A stretch of DNA of 64,000 nucleotides from Nocardia harenae NBRC 108248 (GCF_001612885.1 NZ_BDBH01000007.1:620001-684000); one strand, 5' to 3'. Positions 45,477 to 60,541 are shown, numbered from the stretch's first letter. Program-made: numbers and translations. The notes: generated by a model not told the origin, from the sequence alone.

Positions 45477-46337
45477 ATGACCCTCGACTCCGCCCTCGAT
45501 CGCGAGGAACTGCTCACCCTCATCCGCACCGCCCTGCGCGAGGACCTCCGCTACGGCCCCGATGTCACCACCACCGCGACCGTCCCCGCCGACGCCACCG
45601 TCAAGGCCCGCGTCGCCTCCCGTCAGCCGGGCACCATCGCCGGCCTCGACATCGGACTCCTGGTCCTGGACGAGGTACTCGGCCCGGACGGCTACCAGGT
45701 CACCGCGCGCCTCGCCGACGGCGCCCGCGTCACCCCCGGCGAGGTGGTACTCGAGCTGACCGCCCCCACCCGCGGCCTGCTCACCGCCGAGCGCACCCTG
45801 CTCAACCTGCTCTGCCACCTCTCCGGCATCGCCACCGCCACCGCCGCCTGGGTGGACGCCGTCGACGGCACCGGCTGCCGCATCCGCGACAGCCGCAAGA
45901 CCCTGCCCGGCCTGCGCGCCCTGCAGAAGTACGCGGTGCGGGTCGGCGGCGGCGCCAACCATCGCATGGGGCTCGGCGACGCCGCGCTCATCAAGGACAA
46001 CCACGTGGCCGCCGCGGGCTCGGTCGTCGCCGCCCTGCGCGCCGTCCGCGCCGCCGCCCCCGGCCTGCCCTGCGAGGTCGAGGTGGACAGCCTGGAACAG
46101 CTGGACGCGGTGCTCGCCGAGCACCCGGAGCTGGTGCTGCTGGACAACTTCCCGCTCTGGCAGACCCAGGCCGCGGTGCAGCGCCGCAATGCCACCGCCC
46201 CGGAGACCGAACTGGAGTCCTCCGGCGGCCTCACCCTCGACGTCGCCGCCGACTACGCCCGCACCGGCGTCGATTACCTGGCCGTCGGCGCGCTCACCCA
46301 CTCGGTGACCGTGCTCGACCTGGGGTTGGACGTCTAG
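45477..46337 (+). CDS. nadC: Nicotinate-nucleotide pyrophosphorylase (quinolinate phosphoribosyltransferase)
   Basis: About 286 residues, ATG after GAGGAAG. It turns quinolinate and PRPP into nicotinate mononucleotide. Motifs: LTAERTLLNLLCHLSGIAT, IRDSRKTLPGLRALQKYAVRVGGG, LIKDNHVAAAG, EVEVDSLEQ and LDNFPLW, with a closing YARTGVDYLAVGALTHS phosphate loop. It is separated from nadB by the repeat-bearing spacer, so co-transcription is likely but coupling is not as tight as nadA-nadB. 3' end overlaps the next gene by 4 bp (convergent). Confidence 0.96.
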   Translation: MTLDSALDREELLTLIRTALREDLRYGPDVTTTATVPADATVKARVASRQPGTIAGLDIGLLVLDEVLGPDGYQVTARLADGARVTPGEVVLELTAPTRGLLTAERTLLNLLCHLSGIATATAAWVDAVDGTGCRIRDSRKTLPGLRALQKYAVRVGGGANHRMGLGDAALIKDNHVAAAGSVVAALRAVRAAAPGLPCEVEVDSLEQLDAVLAEHPELVLLDNFPLWQTQAAVQRRNATAPETELESSGGLTLDVAADYARTGVDYLAVGALTHSVTVLDLGLDV

Positions 46338-47512
46338 CTGGACAGCTCCTTCTCCAGCGGGGTACGGAAGCGCGGAATCGCCCGCACCTCGCCGTAGAAG
46401 GCGCGCATGCGCTCCGCCTCGGCGGAGATCGCCGCCTCGGCGTCGGCGCCGACATCCTCCAGCAGCCGCCAGGCGAGCTCGCCGTCCCGGCGCTGCGCCC
46501 AGCCGCCCACGATCCGCCCGTTCCACCACACCGTCGGCCCGATATTGCCGAAGGTGTCGAAGAGCGCGGGGCCGTGCGGGCCCAGGTACCACTCGCGCGA
46601 TTTCCAGCCCATCGGGGTCGGGTCGAGGTGCGGGAGCAGGGCGGCCCACGGCTCGGGTTCGGGGACCGGCTCCAGGTCGTCGGCGAGGAGCAGGCCGGGG
46701 GTGCCGTCCAGGTCGACCTCGACGGTGTCCACCTCGGCCAGCGCCTTGGTGACGTCGCGCTTGGCCCAGCCGGTCCACCACACCAGATCCGAGAAGGGCG
46801 CCGGGCCGAAGGCGCGCAGCCAGGCCCGCAGCAGCGCTGCGCGCGCCTCGATCAGGGGGACGGCGGGAACGCCGGCCGGGAGCCAGGATTCGATCGGCTC
46901 CCAGCGGTACTGGCTGCCCGCCCAGGTGCCGCCGGGGCGGCCGCGCACGATCCGGCCCTGCGCGCCGAGCAGCACCAGCACCCAGGTGGTGATCGAGCCC
47001 GGCTTGGAGTACGCCTTCTCCGGCGCCGGGTCGACCTTGGTGGCCAGCCGGGGGACCAGCTTGCCGAGCTGCGCGCCGGTCGCCGAACCGGCCGCGAGCA
47101 GGGCGCGGTGGGTTTCGTCGGCGACCTCGTCCAGCCAGGCCGCGGTATCGCCGTCGCCGACCCCGGCCTTGGTGAGCAGGCGGGTGTAGTTGCGGTGCTG
47201 GGTGATGGCGAGCGCGTCGGCGCAGGCGGCCTGCAGCACCGGGACCAGCTCGGTCGGGACCACGAACATGGTGCGCCGCATGCCGAGCAGCCGAACCAGC
47301 TCGCGCCGGTCGTACAGCGCCGCCTCGAGGTGCGCGGGCGTGAGCTCCCGGCCGCGCGCGGCGGTGGAGAGGAAGACGGTGGCCGGGTCGGTGGCGTGCA
47401 GCGCGACCAGGGAGCGCACCACCTCGACCACGTCTCCGGTGCGGGCCTCGTGCGCGAGCCGGTGCCGTACGGCGAGCCGCGCCCGCCGCTGCGCCGTATC
47501 CATGGCGTGCAT
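46334..47512 (-). CDS. Winged-helix DNA-binding domain protein (HTH_42/AlkX-AlkZ-like)
   Basis: About 392 residues. The family plan is visible: RRARLAVRHRLAHEARTGDVVEVVRSLVALHATDP at the start, YDRRELVRLLGMRRTMFVVP, and a late WWNGRIVGGWAQRRDGELAWRLL segment. Some members (AlkZ) unhook interstrand crosslinks with a QxQ motif; here the corresponding place reads ALHATDP, so a glycosylase role is doubtful. TACGCT (47519-47524, minus strand) lies 6 bp before the ATG at 47512, which decides the start over the in-frame extension to 47623. The 205 bp to nat hold only the two promoters. Confidence 0.85.
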   Translation of the reverse strand: MHAMDTAQRRARLAVRHRLAHEARTGDVVEVVRSLVALHATDPATVFLSTAARGRELTPAHLEAALYDRRELVRLLGMRRTMFVVPTELVPVLQAACADALAITQHRNYTRLLTKAGVGDGDTAAWLDEVADETHRALLAAGSATGAQLGKLVPRLATKVDPAPEKAYSKPGSITTWVLVLLGAQGRIVRGRPGGTWAGSQYRWEPIESWLPAGVPAVPLIEARAALLRAWLRAFGPAPFSDLVWWTGWAKRDVTKALAEVDTVEVDLDGTPGLLLADDLEPVPEPEPWAALLPHLDPTPMGWKSREWYLGPHGPALFDTFGNIGPTVWWNGRIVGGWAQRRDGELAWRLLEDVGADAEAAISAEAERMRAFYGEVRAIPRFRTPLEKELSS

Positions 47513-47717
47513 GCGCGCAGCGTAGCGGGGGAGGGTGACACGGGGCCGCTCTCGCGCGGTTGCCGGATGGGGCGGTTCGAGGCGGACGGCGCGTGCAGGC
47601 AGTGCGGCAGCAGCCGGGTGCAACCCCGGTGGACGCGGCGAGCGGGAACACCCGCGCGAGTTCCGCGGTTGTCGCCCATGAGGCGCGTCCGCGCCGCACC
47701 CGTGGCGAGGAGGCCCG

Positions 47718-48560
47718 ATGACGGCACAGACCCCCTGGCGAGGCGCAGAGCTGGACCTGGACGCCTACCTGACCCGCATCGGCTACGACGGCGAACGCGC
47801 GCCGGCGGAGGCCACCCTGCACGCCCTGGTCCGCGCGCACACCACCGCCATCCCCTTCGAGAACCTGGAGACCCTGCTCGGCCGCCCGGTCCCGCTCGAC
47901 CCGGAATCCCTGCAGCGCAAGCTGATCCACAGCCCGCGCGGCGGCTGGTGCTACGAGAACGCCGTGCTGTTCGCGGCGGCACTGGAGCGCATCGGCTTCG
48001 ACTTCACCGCGCTCGCCGGCCGGGTCACCATGGGCGCGGCGGGCCCGGTCGAGATCCCGACCAGGCCCGCCACGCACGCCCTGCTCGCCGTCCGGGTGCC
48101 GGAGTCGGAGCACCCGCTGATCGCCGACGTCGGCTTCGGCGCAGGCCCGCTCGCCGCCTACCCGCTGACCGAGCGCGGCGAATTCGCGCTCGGCGACTGG
48201 CGCTTCCGCCTCGAGCGGCTCGCGGAGGGCTGGGTCCTGCACCAGTTCGCGAGAGATGGCTGGGTCGACCGCTACACCTTCACCGAGGCGCCGCAGTACC
48301 CGATCGACTTCGAAGTCGCCAACCACTACGTCGCGACCTCGCCGCACTCGCCCTTCACCCGCCGCGTCTTCGCCCAGCGCTTCCACCCGGACGCGCACCA
48401 CATCCTGGACGCCACCACCTGGACCACCGAACACCCGGACGGCCGAGCGGAATCCCGCGAGCTGGAACCGGACGAGCTGCCGAAGGTCCTCGCCGACGTC
48501 TTCGACATCGAGTTGGCCGCCGCCGACGCGGCGCGCCTCGTCGCGACTGTCCGGGACTGA
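47718..48560 (+). CDS. nat: Arylamine N-acetyltransferase
   Basis: About 280 residues, ATG after GAGGAGG. It transfers acetyl (or propionyl) from CoA to arylamines and hydrazines such as isoniazid in relatives. The catalytic triad is readable: Cys in RGGWCYENA (C78), His in PATHALL (H120) and Asp in IADVGFG (D137). Y in GGYCFEQN of many NATs is W here. In M. tuberculosis nat lies in a cholesterol catabolism cluster; here it stands between an HTH_42 gene and a penicillin-binding protein, so its context gives no pathway. Confidence 0.93.
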   Translation: MTAQTPWRGAELDLDAYLTRIGYDGERAPAEATLHALVRAHTTAIPFENLETLLGRPVPLDPESLQRKLIHSPRGGWCYENAVLFAAALERIGFDFTALAGRVTMGAAGPVEIPTRPATHALLAVRVPESEHPLIADVGFGAGPLAAYPLTERGEFALGDWRFRLERLAEGWVLHQFARDGWVDRYTFTEAPQYPIDFEVANHYVATSPHSPFTRRVFAQRFHPDAHHILDATTWTTEHPDGRAESRELEPDELPKVLADVFDIELAAADAARLVATVRD

Positions 48561-48607
48561 GCGGCTTCGTCCCGCCGGTCCGGCCCGTCCGGCGTTACTC
48601 TCCCCGC

Positions 48608-50359
48608 GTGCGCTCTCCCTTCCGCCGACCGCTGGTCGCGCTCGTCGTGCTCGGCCTCGGGCTGGCCGGTTGCACGGGCCCGGCCCAGCCGGACACCGTG
48701 GCCGGCGAGTTCGCCGAGGCCGTGCAGCGCGACGACGTCGCCGCCGCCGCCCGGCTGACCACCGACCAGAACGCCGCGATCCCGGTGTTGGAGGGGCTCT
48801 ACCGGGCACTCGGCACCGAGAACGAGGTGAAGGTGCGCTCCGCCGATGGCAGCGACTTCACCCTGGACGTCACCTGGCGGCTCGGCCCGGGCGGCCGGAA
48901 CCTGTGGCAGTACACCACCTCCGGGCTCGCCACCGACACCGACGAGGGCTGGCGGGTCACGTGGAACCCGGCAACGGTCGCCCCCGGCCTCGATATCGGC
49001 CCGCTGGAGTACTCCACCGCCTACGGCACCCCGGCCCGGGTGCTCGACGCCGCGGGCGGCGAGCTCATGACCGAGCAGGTCGTCACCCTGGTCGACCTGG
49101 CCCCGGGTGCCGACACCGCGGGCGCCGCCGCGCTGCTCGGCACAGCCGCGCCCGGCATCACCGCGCAGTCCCTCGACACCGAACTCGCCGCCGCGCAGGG
49201 CCGGACGGTCACCGCGGTCTCGCTGCGCGCCGCCGATATCGCGCCCATCCAGGACCGGCTGAGCGCGCTGCGCGGCGTCACCCTCGCCCCGCAGACCCGG
49301 CTGCTCACCGTGGACCGGGCGCTGTCCGGGCCACCGCTGAACGGGCTCGCCGAGCTCTGGCAGCGGGAGGCCGACGAGGCAGCGGGCTGGTGGATCCAGG
49401 CGGAGAGCGCGCAGGGCACCCGCCGGGTCGCCGGCCGCGACCCGCGCGCCGTCGCCGACCTCCCGAGCACCATCGACCCCGGGGTGCAGCGGTCGGCGGA
49501 GGCTGCGCTCGCCCCGATCGCGACCCCGGCCGCCGTGGTCGCGCTCCGCCCCGCCACCGGCGCCGTCGTCGCGGTGGCGCAGAACGCGGCGGCCGACGCG
49601 CAGGGCGCGATCGCGCTCACCGGGCTCTACCCGCCCGGCTCCACCTTCAAGACGGTGACCTCCTCGGCCGCGCTGCAGGCGGGCGCCGCCACCCCGGACG
49701 CCGTGCTGCCCTGCCCCGGCAGCGCGGACATCGAGGGCAGGCGGATCCCCAACGACGACAACTTCGACCTGGGCCCGGTGCCGCTGCACACCGCCTTCGC
49801 GCGCTCCTGCAACACCACGATGGCCGCGCTCGCCGTCGGGTTGCCCGCCACCGCGCTCACCGACGCCGCCGCGCAGCTCGGGCTCGGCATCGACTACGTC
49901 ACCCCCGGGCTGACCACCGTCACCGGCTCGGTGCCCGCCGCCGAGACCCCCGCGCAGCGGGTGGAGGCGTCGATCGGGCAGGGGCGGGTGACCGCGTCGC
50001 CGTTCGGCATGGCGCTGGTCGCGGCCGCGCTGGCACAGGGCTCGGTGCCCGCCCCCGCTATCGTGCAGGGCCGCCCCGGCACCCCCGACCGCACCCCGCC
50101 CGCGCTGCCCGCCGGGGTCGCCGACGACGTGCGCTCGATGATGCGGGAGACCGTCACCGGCGGCACCGCGACCGCGCTGCGTGACATTCCCGGCCTACTC
50201 GGCAAGACCGGTACCGCCGAGTACGGCGACGACTCCGCGGCGCACGGCTGGTTCGTCGGAATCGACGGTGATCTGGCATTCGCCGTGTTCGTCGCGGACG
50301 CGGGCAGTTCGGAGTCCGCGGTGGCGGCGGCCGGGCGCATGCTCAGGGCCGCGCGATAG
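48608..50359 (+). CDS. Penicillin-binding lipoprotein, class B transpeptidase (PbpLipo/PBP2a-like)
   Basis: About 583 residues. N-terminal signal peptide with lipobox LAGC (C22), so membrane-anchored by lipid. An NTF2-like MecA_N domain (about 30-140) and a dimerisation region precede the transpeptidase, with STFK (S345-K348), SCN (400-402) and KTG (533-535), all three active-site motifs intact. It crosslinks peptidoglycan by D,D-transpeptidation and resembles M. tuberculosis Rv2864c. TACTCT at 48596-48601 lies 6 bp before the GTG (leaderless). The downstream Ser/Thr kinase may act on cell-wall proteins, but no direct link is shown. Confidence 0.9.
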   Translation: MRSPFRRPLVALVVLGLGLAGCTGPAQPDTVAGEFAEAVQRDDVAAAARLTTDQNAAIPVLEGLYRALGTENEVKVRSADGSDFTLDVTWRLGPGGRNLWQYTTSGLATDTDEGWRVTWNPATVAPGLDIGPLEYSTAYGTPARVLDAAGGELMTEQVVTLVDLAPGADTAGAAALLGTAAPGITAQSLDTELAAAQGRTVTAVSLRAADIAPIQDRLSALRGVTLAPQTRLLTVDRALSGPPLNGLAELWQREADEAAGWWIQAESAQGTRRVAGRDPRAVADLPSTIDPGVQRSAEAALAPIATPAAVVALRPATGAVVAVAQNAAADAQGAIALTGLYPPGSTFKTVTSSAALQAGAATPDAVLPCPGSADIEGRRIPNDDNFDLGPVPLHTAFARSCNTTMAALAVGLPATALTDAAAQLGLGIDYVTPGLTTVTGSVPAAETPAQRVEASIGQGRVTASPFGMALVAAALAQGSVPAPAIVQGRPGTPDRTPPALPAGVADDVRSMMRETVTGGTATALRDIPGLLGKTGTAEYGDDSAAHGWFVGIDGDLAFAVFVADAGSSESAVAAAGRMLRAAR

Positions 50360-50526
50360 CGAAAACGTATGGAAACACGGTATCGTGATCGGCGCGAGAT
50401 AAACCACCGCTGACGCCTACTCGGGATCACAGGCCCGCTACACTTGGCGTCGAACGCGCGGATGTCGAGCCGCGCGCGGTCACGATTTCGAGAAGGTTCG
50501 GAGTAGAAGCCATCGATACCGGTCAG

Positions 50527-54700
<4,174 letters not shown>

Positions 54701-54716
54701 CCCCGGAGGGAGCCCG

Positions 54717-55331
54717 ATGAGCAGAACCGCGCGGGTGGAGCGCGTCACCAGGGAATCGAGCATCCTGGTCGAGCTCGACCTCGACGGCACCGGCCGCACC
54801 GAGATCAGCACCGGCGTGCCGTTCTACGACCACATGCTCACCGCGCTCGGCGCGCACGGCGGCTTCGACCTCACGGTGCGCGCGCAGGGCGATATCGAGA
54901 TCGAGGCGCACCACACCGTCGAGGACACCGCCATCGTGCTCGGCCAGGCGCTCGGCCAGGCGCTCGGCGACAAGGCCGGGATCCGCCGCTTCGGCGACGC
55001 CTGGATCCCCATGGACGAGACGCTGGCGCATGCCGCGGTCGACGTCTCCGGCCGCGCCTACTGCGTGCACACCGGCGAGCCCGAGCACCTGTTGCACGCG
55101 GTGATCCCCGGGTCGGGGCCGGGCGCGCCGTACTCGACCGTGCTCAACCGGCACGTCTTCGAGTCGCTGGCCTCGCACGCCAGGATCGCGCTGCACGTCC
55201 GGGTGCTCTACGGCCGCGACCAGCACCACGTCACCGAGGCCGAGTTCAAGGCGGTGGCGCGCGCGCTGCGCGCCGCCGTCGAGCCGGACCCGCGGATCAC
55301 CGGCGTCCCCTCCACCAAGGGCGTGCTGTGA
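54717..55331 (+). CDS. hisB: Imidazoleglycerol-phosphate dehydratase
   Basis: About 204 residues, the monofunctional bacterial form (no phosphatase domain). Manganese-binding motifs appear twice: [14 protein letters not shown] plus [14 protein letters not shown], and [14 protein letters not shown] plus [24 protein letters not shown] precedes the ATG. Stop overlaps the hisH GTG. Confidence 0.97.
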   Translation: MSRTARVERVTRESSILVELDLDGTGRTEISTGVPFYDHMLTALGAHGGFDLTVRAQGDIEIEAHHTVEDTAIVLGQALGQALGDKAGIRRFGDAWIPMDETLAHAAVDVSGRAYCVHTGEPEHLLHAVIPGSGPGAPYSTVLNRHVFESLASHARIALHVRVLYGRDQHHVTEAEFKAVARALRAAVEPDPRITGVPSTKGVL

Positions 55332-55957
55332 AATCCGTGGCGCTGCTGGACTACGGCTCCGGCAATCTGCACTCCGCCGAGCGCGCCCTGGTGCGCGCGG
55401 GCGCCGAGGTCACCGTCACCGCCGACCCGGACACCGTGCTCGCCGCCGACGGGCTCGTCGTTCCCGGCGTCGGCGCCTTCGCCGCCTGCATGGACGGGCT
55501 GCGCGGGGTGCGCGGGGAGCGGCTCATCGGGCAGCGGCTGGCCGGTGGGCGGCCGGTACTCGGCATCTGCGTCGGGATGCAGATCCTCTTCGAGCGCGGG
55601 GTGGAGTTCGGCGTCGAGGCCGACGGCTGCGGGGAGTGGCCGGGCACCGTCGACCGGCTCGAGGCGCCGGTGCTGCCGCACATGGGCTGGAACACCGTCG
55701 AGGCGCCTGCGGGCAGCGTGCTCTTCGACGGCCTCGACCCGGAGACCCGCTTCTACTTCGTGCACTCCTACGCCGCGCGCAGCTGGGAGCTCCCGGCCGC
55801 CGACCACATCGCCCCGCCCCGGCTGACCTGGGCGGACCACGGCGGCCGGTTCCTCGCCGCCGTCGAGAACGGGCCGCTCGCCGCCACCCAGTTCCACCCG
55901 GAGAAGTCCGGCGACGCCGGCGCCGCCCTGCTGCGCAACTGGGTTCGCGCGCTCTGA
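55328..55957 (+). CDS. hisH: Imidazole glycerol phosphate synthase subunit HisH (glutaminase)
   Basis: About 209 residues. Class I glutamine amidotransferase supplying ammonia to HisF. The nucleophile is in GICVGMQ, with HMGWNTV and the His-Glu of FHPEKSG completing the triad. In E. coli hisH and hisF flank hisA; here a membrane protein, priA and impA lie between hisH and hisF. Confidence 0.96.
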   Translation: MKSVALLDYGSGNLHSAERALVRAGAEVTVTADPDTVLAADGLVVPGVGAFAACMDGLRGVRGERLIGQRLAGGRPVLGICVGMQILFERGVEFGVEADGCGEWPGTVDRLEAPVLPHMGWNTVEAPAGSVLFDGLDPETRFYFVHSYAARSWELPAADHIAPPRLTWADHGGRFLAAVENGPLAATQFHPEKSGDAGAALLRNWVRAL

Positions 55958-56023
55958 ATCTCCGGGTGTCACCGGGGGTTCGCCCCTGATCCGCCCGGGC
56001 CGCGCGCTGCCTACCGTCGTCGT

Positions 56024-56554
56024 ATGCGCTCACATCACGTTCTGCCCACGGTGGTCGTCGGCGGCTACGCGGCGGTCGCGAGCCTCGCGTTCGCGGCCAC
56101 CCTGATCGAGACCACGCTGCTGTACCCCAACATCTTCCGCGACGTCCCCGCCTCGCTCGCGCTCTCCGAGGAGTTCATGAGCGAGGTTGCCATCGGGGAT
56201 GTCATGCGCCCGCTCGGCGCCGCGCTGCTGTTCACCGCCCTGCTCGCGCTCGCCGCCGCCGTCCGGTATCGCCTCGCCCGCCGCTGGGTGCTGCTCTCCC
56301 TGCTCCCGCTGCTCATCGGCCAGGCCGTGCTCTCCATGCTCTACCAGTGGCCCCGCGCCACCATGCTCTTCGACGACCGGGCGCGCTACACCACCGCCGA
56401 GATCCAACGCGCCGCCGACGAATTCCTGCTCGGCCACTATGCCCGCATCGGCGCCGCCTTCCTCACCGCCGCCCTCGCCGTCACCGCACTCCTCGTCTGT
56501 CACCGCGCCCTCGTCCGCACCGCCGCCCGCCGGGAGGCGCTTCCCGCCGGGTGA
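56024..56554 (+). CDS. DUF1772-like four-helix membrane protein inserted in the his operon
   Basis: About 176 residues with hydrophobic segments near 10-28, 62-80, 88-106 and 138-158. The sequence [20 protein letters not shown] and the helix pattern recall DUF1772/anthrone-oxygenase-like membrane proteins, though without clear diagnostic residues. TACCGT at 56012-56017 lies 6 bp before the ATG, so it has its own leaderless promoter. It probably represents an insertion into the his cluster; no role in histidine synthesis is suggested. Confidence 0.65.
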   Translation: MRSHHVLPTVVVGGYAAVASLAFAATLIETTLLYPNIFRDVPASLALSEEFMSEVAIGDVMRPLGAALLFTALLALAAAVRYRLARRWVLLSLLPLLIGQAVLSMLYQWPRATMLFDDRARYTTAEIQRAADEFLLGHYARIGAAFLTAALAVTALLVCHRALVRTAARREALPAG

Positions 56555-56625
56555 CCCCGGCGCCCGGAACCCGGTGGCAAACCCCCAGGCCGGGCCGCTC
56601 CGCACGCCCGGCTAAGCTGCCTCGG

Positions 56626-57357
56626 GTGAGTCTCGTACTACTGCCCGCGGTCGATGTCGCCAATGGTGAGGCCGTGCGCCTCGTGCAGGGAGAGGCCGGT
56701 AGCGAAACCAGCTACGGCTCACCCCGGGAGGCGGCGCTGGCGTGGCAGGAGGCGGGCGCCGAGTGGGTGCACCTGGTCGACCTGGACGCCGCGTTCGGGC
56801 GCGGGTCGAACCGGGAGCTGCTGGCCGGGGTCGTCGGTGAGCTGGACGTCAAGGTGGAGCTCTCCGGCGGGATCAGGGACGACGACTCGCTGCGCGCCGC
56901 GCTCGACACCGGCTGCGCGCGGGTCAACCTCGGCACCGCCGCGCTGGAGGACCCGGTGTGGTGCGCGAAGGCCATCGCCGAGTACGGCGACCGGATCGCG
57001 GTCGGGCTGGACGTGCGGATCGTGGACGGCGAGCACCGGCTGCGCGGCCGCGGCTGGGTGAGCGACGGCGGCGACCTGTGGGAGGTGCTGGAGCGGCTGG
57101 AGCGCGACGGCTGCTCCCGCTACGTCGTCACCGACGTCACCAAGGACGGCACGCTGACCGGCCCCAACCTGGATCTGCTTCGCGATGTCGCGGGCGCGAC
57201 CGATGCCCCGGTGATCGCCTCCGGCGGCGTCTCCACCCTGGACGACCTGGTCGCCATCGCCGAGCTGGTCGGCGACGGGGTGGAGGGCGCGATCGTCGGC
57301 AAGGCGCTGTACGCGGGCCGGTTCACGCTGCCCGAGGCGCTGGCGGCGGTGCGCTGA
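56626..57357 (+). CDS. priA: Phosphoribosyl isomerase A (HisA/TrpF dual function)
   Basis: About 243 residues. (beta/alpha)8 barrel: [18 protein letters not shown] with the N-terminal catalytic Asp, [24 protein letters not shown] with the second Asp, and [13 protein letters not shown] phosphate loop. In actinobacteria this enzyme serves both histidine (ProFAR isomerase) and tryptophan (PRA isomerase) synthesis, and no separate trpF is seen near trpE-trpC here. TAAGCT at 56613-56618 ends 7 bp before the GTG, so it can be transcribed leaderless from its own promoter after the inserted membrane gene. Confidence 0.93.
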   Translation: MSLVLLPAVDVANGEAVRLVQGEAGSETSYGSPREAALAWQEAGAEWVHLVDLDAAFGRGSNRELLAGVVGELDVKVELSGGIRDDDSLRAALDTGCARVNLGTAALEDPVWCAKAIAEYGDRIAVGLDVRIVDGEHRLRGRGWVSDGGDLWEVLERLERDGCSRYVVTDVTKDGTLTGPNLDLLRDVAGATDAPVIASGGVSTLDDLVAIAELVGDGVEGAIVGKALYAGRFTLPEALAAVR

Positions 57358-57360
57358 GCG

Positions 57361-58170
57361 GTGGGTCTCACCGACGACGATCTGCCCGATCTGCTGGCCA
57401 TCGCGGACACCATCCTGGACGAGGTCGCCCCGCGCTTCGTCGAGGGGATCGGCGCCCCGAGCGCGATCACCAAGGGCCGCAACGACTTCGCCACCGAACT
57501 CGACCTGGAACTGGAGCGCACGGTGAGCGCCGCGCTGCGCGAGCGCACCGGCATCGAGGTGCACGGCGAGGAGTTCGGCGGCCCGCAGCTCACCTCGGGC
57601 GCCGCCTGGGTGCTCGACCCCATCGACGGCACCTTCAACTACTCCGCCGGGCACCCGCTCTCCGGCATGCTTCTCGCCCTGGTCCGGGACGGCGAACCGG
57701 TGCTCGGCCTCACCTGGCTGCCGCTGCTCGACCGCCGCTACGCCGCCGCGGCGGGCGGCCCGCTGCTGGTGGACGGCGCCCCGGTGCCCCCGCTGGCGCG
57801 GGCCGCGCTCGGCGAGTCCATGATCGGCTTCGGCGCCTTCAACGTGGATTCCCGCGGCCGCATCCCCGGACAGTTCCGCTTCGACCTGCTCGGCCCGCTG
57901 AGCAGGCTCTCGTCCCGGGTCCGGATGCACGGCTCCACCGGGATCGACCTGGCCTTCACCGCGCACGGGGTGCTCGGCGGCGCCATCGTCTTCGGCCACC
58001 ACCCGTGGGACAACGCGGCGGGCGTCGCGCTGGTCAGGGCCGCGGGCGGGGTGGTCACCGATATCGCCGGCGCGCCGTGGACCATCACCTCCGGCTCGGT
58101 GCTCGCCGCCGCGCCCGGCGTGCACGCCGAGCTGCTCGAGATGATCTGCACGGTCGCCGAGGACGCGTGA
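57361..58170 (+). CDS. impA: Inositol monophosphatase family protein ImpA
   Basis: About 269 residues, GTG start 3 bp after priA. Metal-binding motifs of the IMPase fold: [21 protein letters not shown] and the late [12 protein letters not shown]. The same gene sits between hisA and hisF in M. tuberculosis (Rv1604), and a histidinol-phosphate phosphatase role has been considered for such members because the monofunctional HisB lacks that activity. Either inositol-phosphate or histidinol-phosphate could be the substrate. Confidence 0.88.
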   Translation: MGLTDDDLPDLLAIADTILDEVAPRFVEGIGAPSAITKGRNDFATELDLELERTVSAALRERTGIEVHGEEFGGPQLTSGAAWVLDPIDGTFNYSAGHPLSGMLLALVRDGEPVLGLTWLPLLDRRYAAAAGGPLLVDGAPVPPLARAALGESMIGFGAFNVDSRGRIPGQFRFDLLGPLSRLSSRVRMHGSTGIDLAFTAHGVLGGAIVFGHHPWDNAAGVALVRAAGGVVTDIAGAPWTITSGSVLAAAPGVHAELLEMICTVAEDA

Positions 58171-58183
58171 GAAAGGTGCCGAC

Positions 58184-58957
<774 letters not shown>

Positions 58958-58991
58958 CCGGCGAGCTGAACCGGTTGCGTATAAAGACAGC

Positions 58992-59336
58992 ATGAGCCTG
59001 GATCCGACGATCGCCGCCCGCCTCAAGCGCAACGAGGCGGGGCTGGTGTCCGCGGTGGCCCAGGAGAAGGCCACCGGCGCGGTGCTCATGGTCGCCTGGA
59101 TGGACGACGAGGCGCTGGCCCGCACCCTGGCCACCCGCAGGGCCACCTACTACTCGCGCTCCCGGCAGCAGTACTGGGTCAAGGGCGAGACCTCGGGGCA
59201 CACCCAGTACGTGCACGAGGTGCGGCTGGACTGCGACGGCGACACCGTGCTGCTGGTGGTCGACCAGGAGGGCGCGGCCTGCCACACCGGCACGCACACC
59301 TGCTTCGACGGCGATCAGCTGCTCGCCGAGGTCTAG
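58992..59336 (+). CDS. hisI: Phosphoribosyl-AMP cyclohydrolase
   Basis: About 114 residues, cyclohydrolase only (no HisE fusion). Zinc/Mg-binding cysteines and the core are visible: [72 protein letters not shown] -10 (58980-58985) 6 bp before the ATG suggests an extra leaderless promoter. Last gene of the his cluster; 3' end overlaps the MarR gene. Confidence 0.96.
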   Translation: MSLDPTIAARLKRNEAGLVSAVAQEKATGAVLMVAWMDDEALARTLATRRATYYSRSRQQYWVKGETSGHTQYVHEVRLDCDGDTVLLVVDQEGAACHTGTHTCFDGDQLLAEV

Positions 59337-59809
59337 GGGCGGTCCTGGTTCTCCTGGTCGAGCATGTCGGTGAGGTGCCGGGAGAGCGTGTCGACCACCC
59401 GGGCGAGTTCGCGGGTGGTCTCGGAATCCAGCGCGTCGAAGACCAGCCTGCGCACTGCCTCGAGGTAGCCCGGCGCGACCTCGACCACCTTGACATACCC
59501 GGCATCGGTGAGGACGGCCCGCACACCACGCTTCCCCGAGGTCGCGGTGCGCTGCACCCAGCCGAGCCGCTCCAACTTCGAGATCACATGCGAGAGCCGG
59601 GATAACGACGCATTTGCCTTGTGTGCCAGCTCGCTCATCTGCAAACGGTGCCCGGCCTCCTCGGAGAGGAGGGTCAGCACCCAGTACTCGAAATGCGTGA
59701 CCCCGAATTCCCGCTGCAGCCGGGTGTCGAGCGCACCGGGCAGCCGCGTGGTCACGGTGACCATCGCGCGCCAGGCGCGCTCTTCGACCGGGTCGAGCCA
59801 TTTCGTCAC
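59333..59809 (-). CDS. MarR-family transcriptional regulator
   Basis: About 158 residues from GTG 59809, which gives the usual start ([17 protein letters not shown]). Winged helix: [28 protein letters not shown] with wing [18 protein letters not shown]. No Cys sensor. Next genes are unrelated, so targets are unknown; an inverted repeat lies ~90 bp upstream of it. Confidence 0.88.
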   Translation of the reverse strand: MTKWLDPVEERAWRAMVTVTTRLPGALDTRLQREFGVTHFEYWVLTLLSEEAGHRLQMSELAHKANASLSRLSHVISKLERLGWVQRTATSGKRGVRAVLTDAGYVKVVEVAPGYLEAVRRLVFDALDSETTRELARVVDTLSRHLTDMLDQENQDRP

Positions 59810-59900
59810 TGCCTGCCTACTTTCGGAGCCAAGTGACGTGGGGAGAAGGTTCAGCCGGGCTGGTTCGGCGCGGAATTCACTGCAACGTGCATTCACAGTC

Positions 59901-59916
59901 ACTCGCGTCAGCGAGT
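59901..59916. promoter_or_regulatory. Inverted repeat upstream of the MarR gene
   Basis: ACTCGC-GTCA-GCGAGT, a perfect 6-4-6 repeat in the 159-bp spacer between the membrane protein gene and the MarR gene. Candidate autoregulatory site or terminator hairpin of the upstream gene. Confidence 0.4.
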
Positions 59917-59968
59917 TTGCCACGGTGATGCTCGAGCGTCAGGAAGATACCCGGTTCCGTGAAAACAC

Positions 59969-60541
59969 TCACAAACCGCCGGAATCGGTCGCCGGCTCGG
60001 CCCGCACGGGTTCGACCACCCGGCCCGCGCCTCGGCGGCGGCGCACTCCGCGCCGGGTGAGCAGCGCCGCGACGACCGCGAAGAGCGCCCCGGCGAGGAT
60101 CGCGCCGGTGAGCGAGGCGCCGCGGAAGGCGGGGGCGTCGACGTCGAGGATGCGCTCGCCCGCGTGCGCGGCACTGCCGGTGCCGAGCACCACGGTCAGC
60201 GTGAGCAAATTGGGGACGGCGGCGAGTAGGGCGAGCAGCGCGGCGGCGCCCGCCAGGAACCGGCCGCCCCTGCGCCGCCAGCCGAGGCCGGCGGCGAGCA
60301 GCAGGAAGAGGGTGAGCGCGGTGCCGACGCCGCCGTAGAGCAGGCCCCAGCCGATGCCCTTGGCGAAGCTGCCGTCCACCGCCGAGGCCAGGCGCTGGGC
60401 CCACCAGCGGGGCAGGAAGGCGGCCAGGATCAGGTACGCGGCCACCAGCACCGCGAGCAGCGCCACCAGCGCGATCGCCCGGTTGCGCCACACCACCGTG
60501 GCCGGCTTGCGCCGCCCGACCGGGACCTCGCTCGCTGTCAT
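59969..60541 (-). CDS. Four-helix membrane protein
   Basis: About 190 residues with hydrophobic segments near 22-45, 62-85, 92-118 and 146-162 and a basic, Arg-rich C terminus. An extracytoplasmic loop (AHAGERILDVDAPAFRGAS) lies before the last helix. No family recognised. TACCCT (60548-60553, minus strand) 6 bp before the ATG gives a leaderless start. Not obviously linked to its neighbours. Confidence 0.65.
   Translation of the reverse strand: MTASEVPVGRRKPATVVWRNRAIALVALLAVLVAAYLILAAFLPRWWAQRLASAVDGSFAKGIGWGLLYGGVGTALTLFLLLAAGLGWRRRGGRFLAGAAALLALLAAVPNLLTLTVVLGTGSAAHAGERILDVDAPAFRGASLTGAILAGALFAVVAALLTRRGVRRRRGAGRVVEPVRAEPATDSGGL

Noticed and set aside
47513-47623. Upstream extension of the HTH_42 gene
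   Set aside because: TACGCT lies 6 bp before ATG 47512, fitting a leaderless start; the extra residues are unlike the family.
45192-48809. Very long minus-strand open frame (1205 codons) through nadC, the HTH_42 gene and nat
   Set aside because: G+C-driven antisense frame over genes with clear motifs; composition is low-complexity Arg/Gly/Ala and no domain is recognisable.
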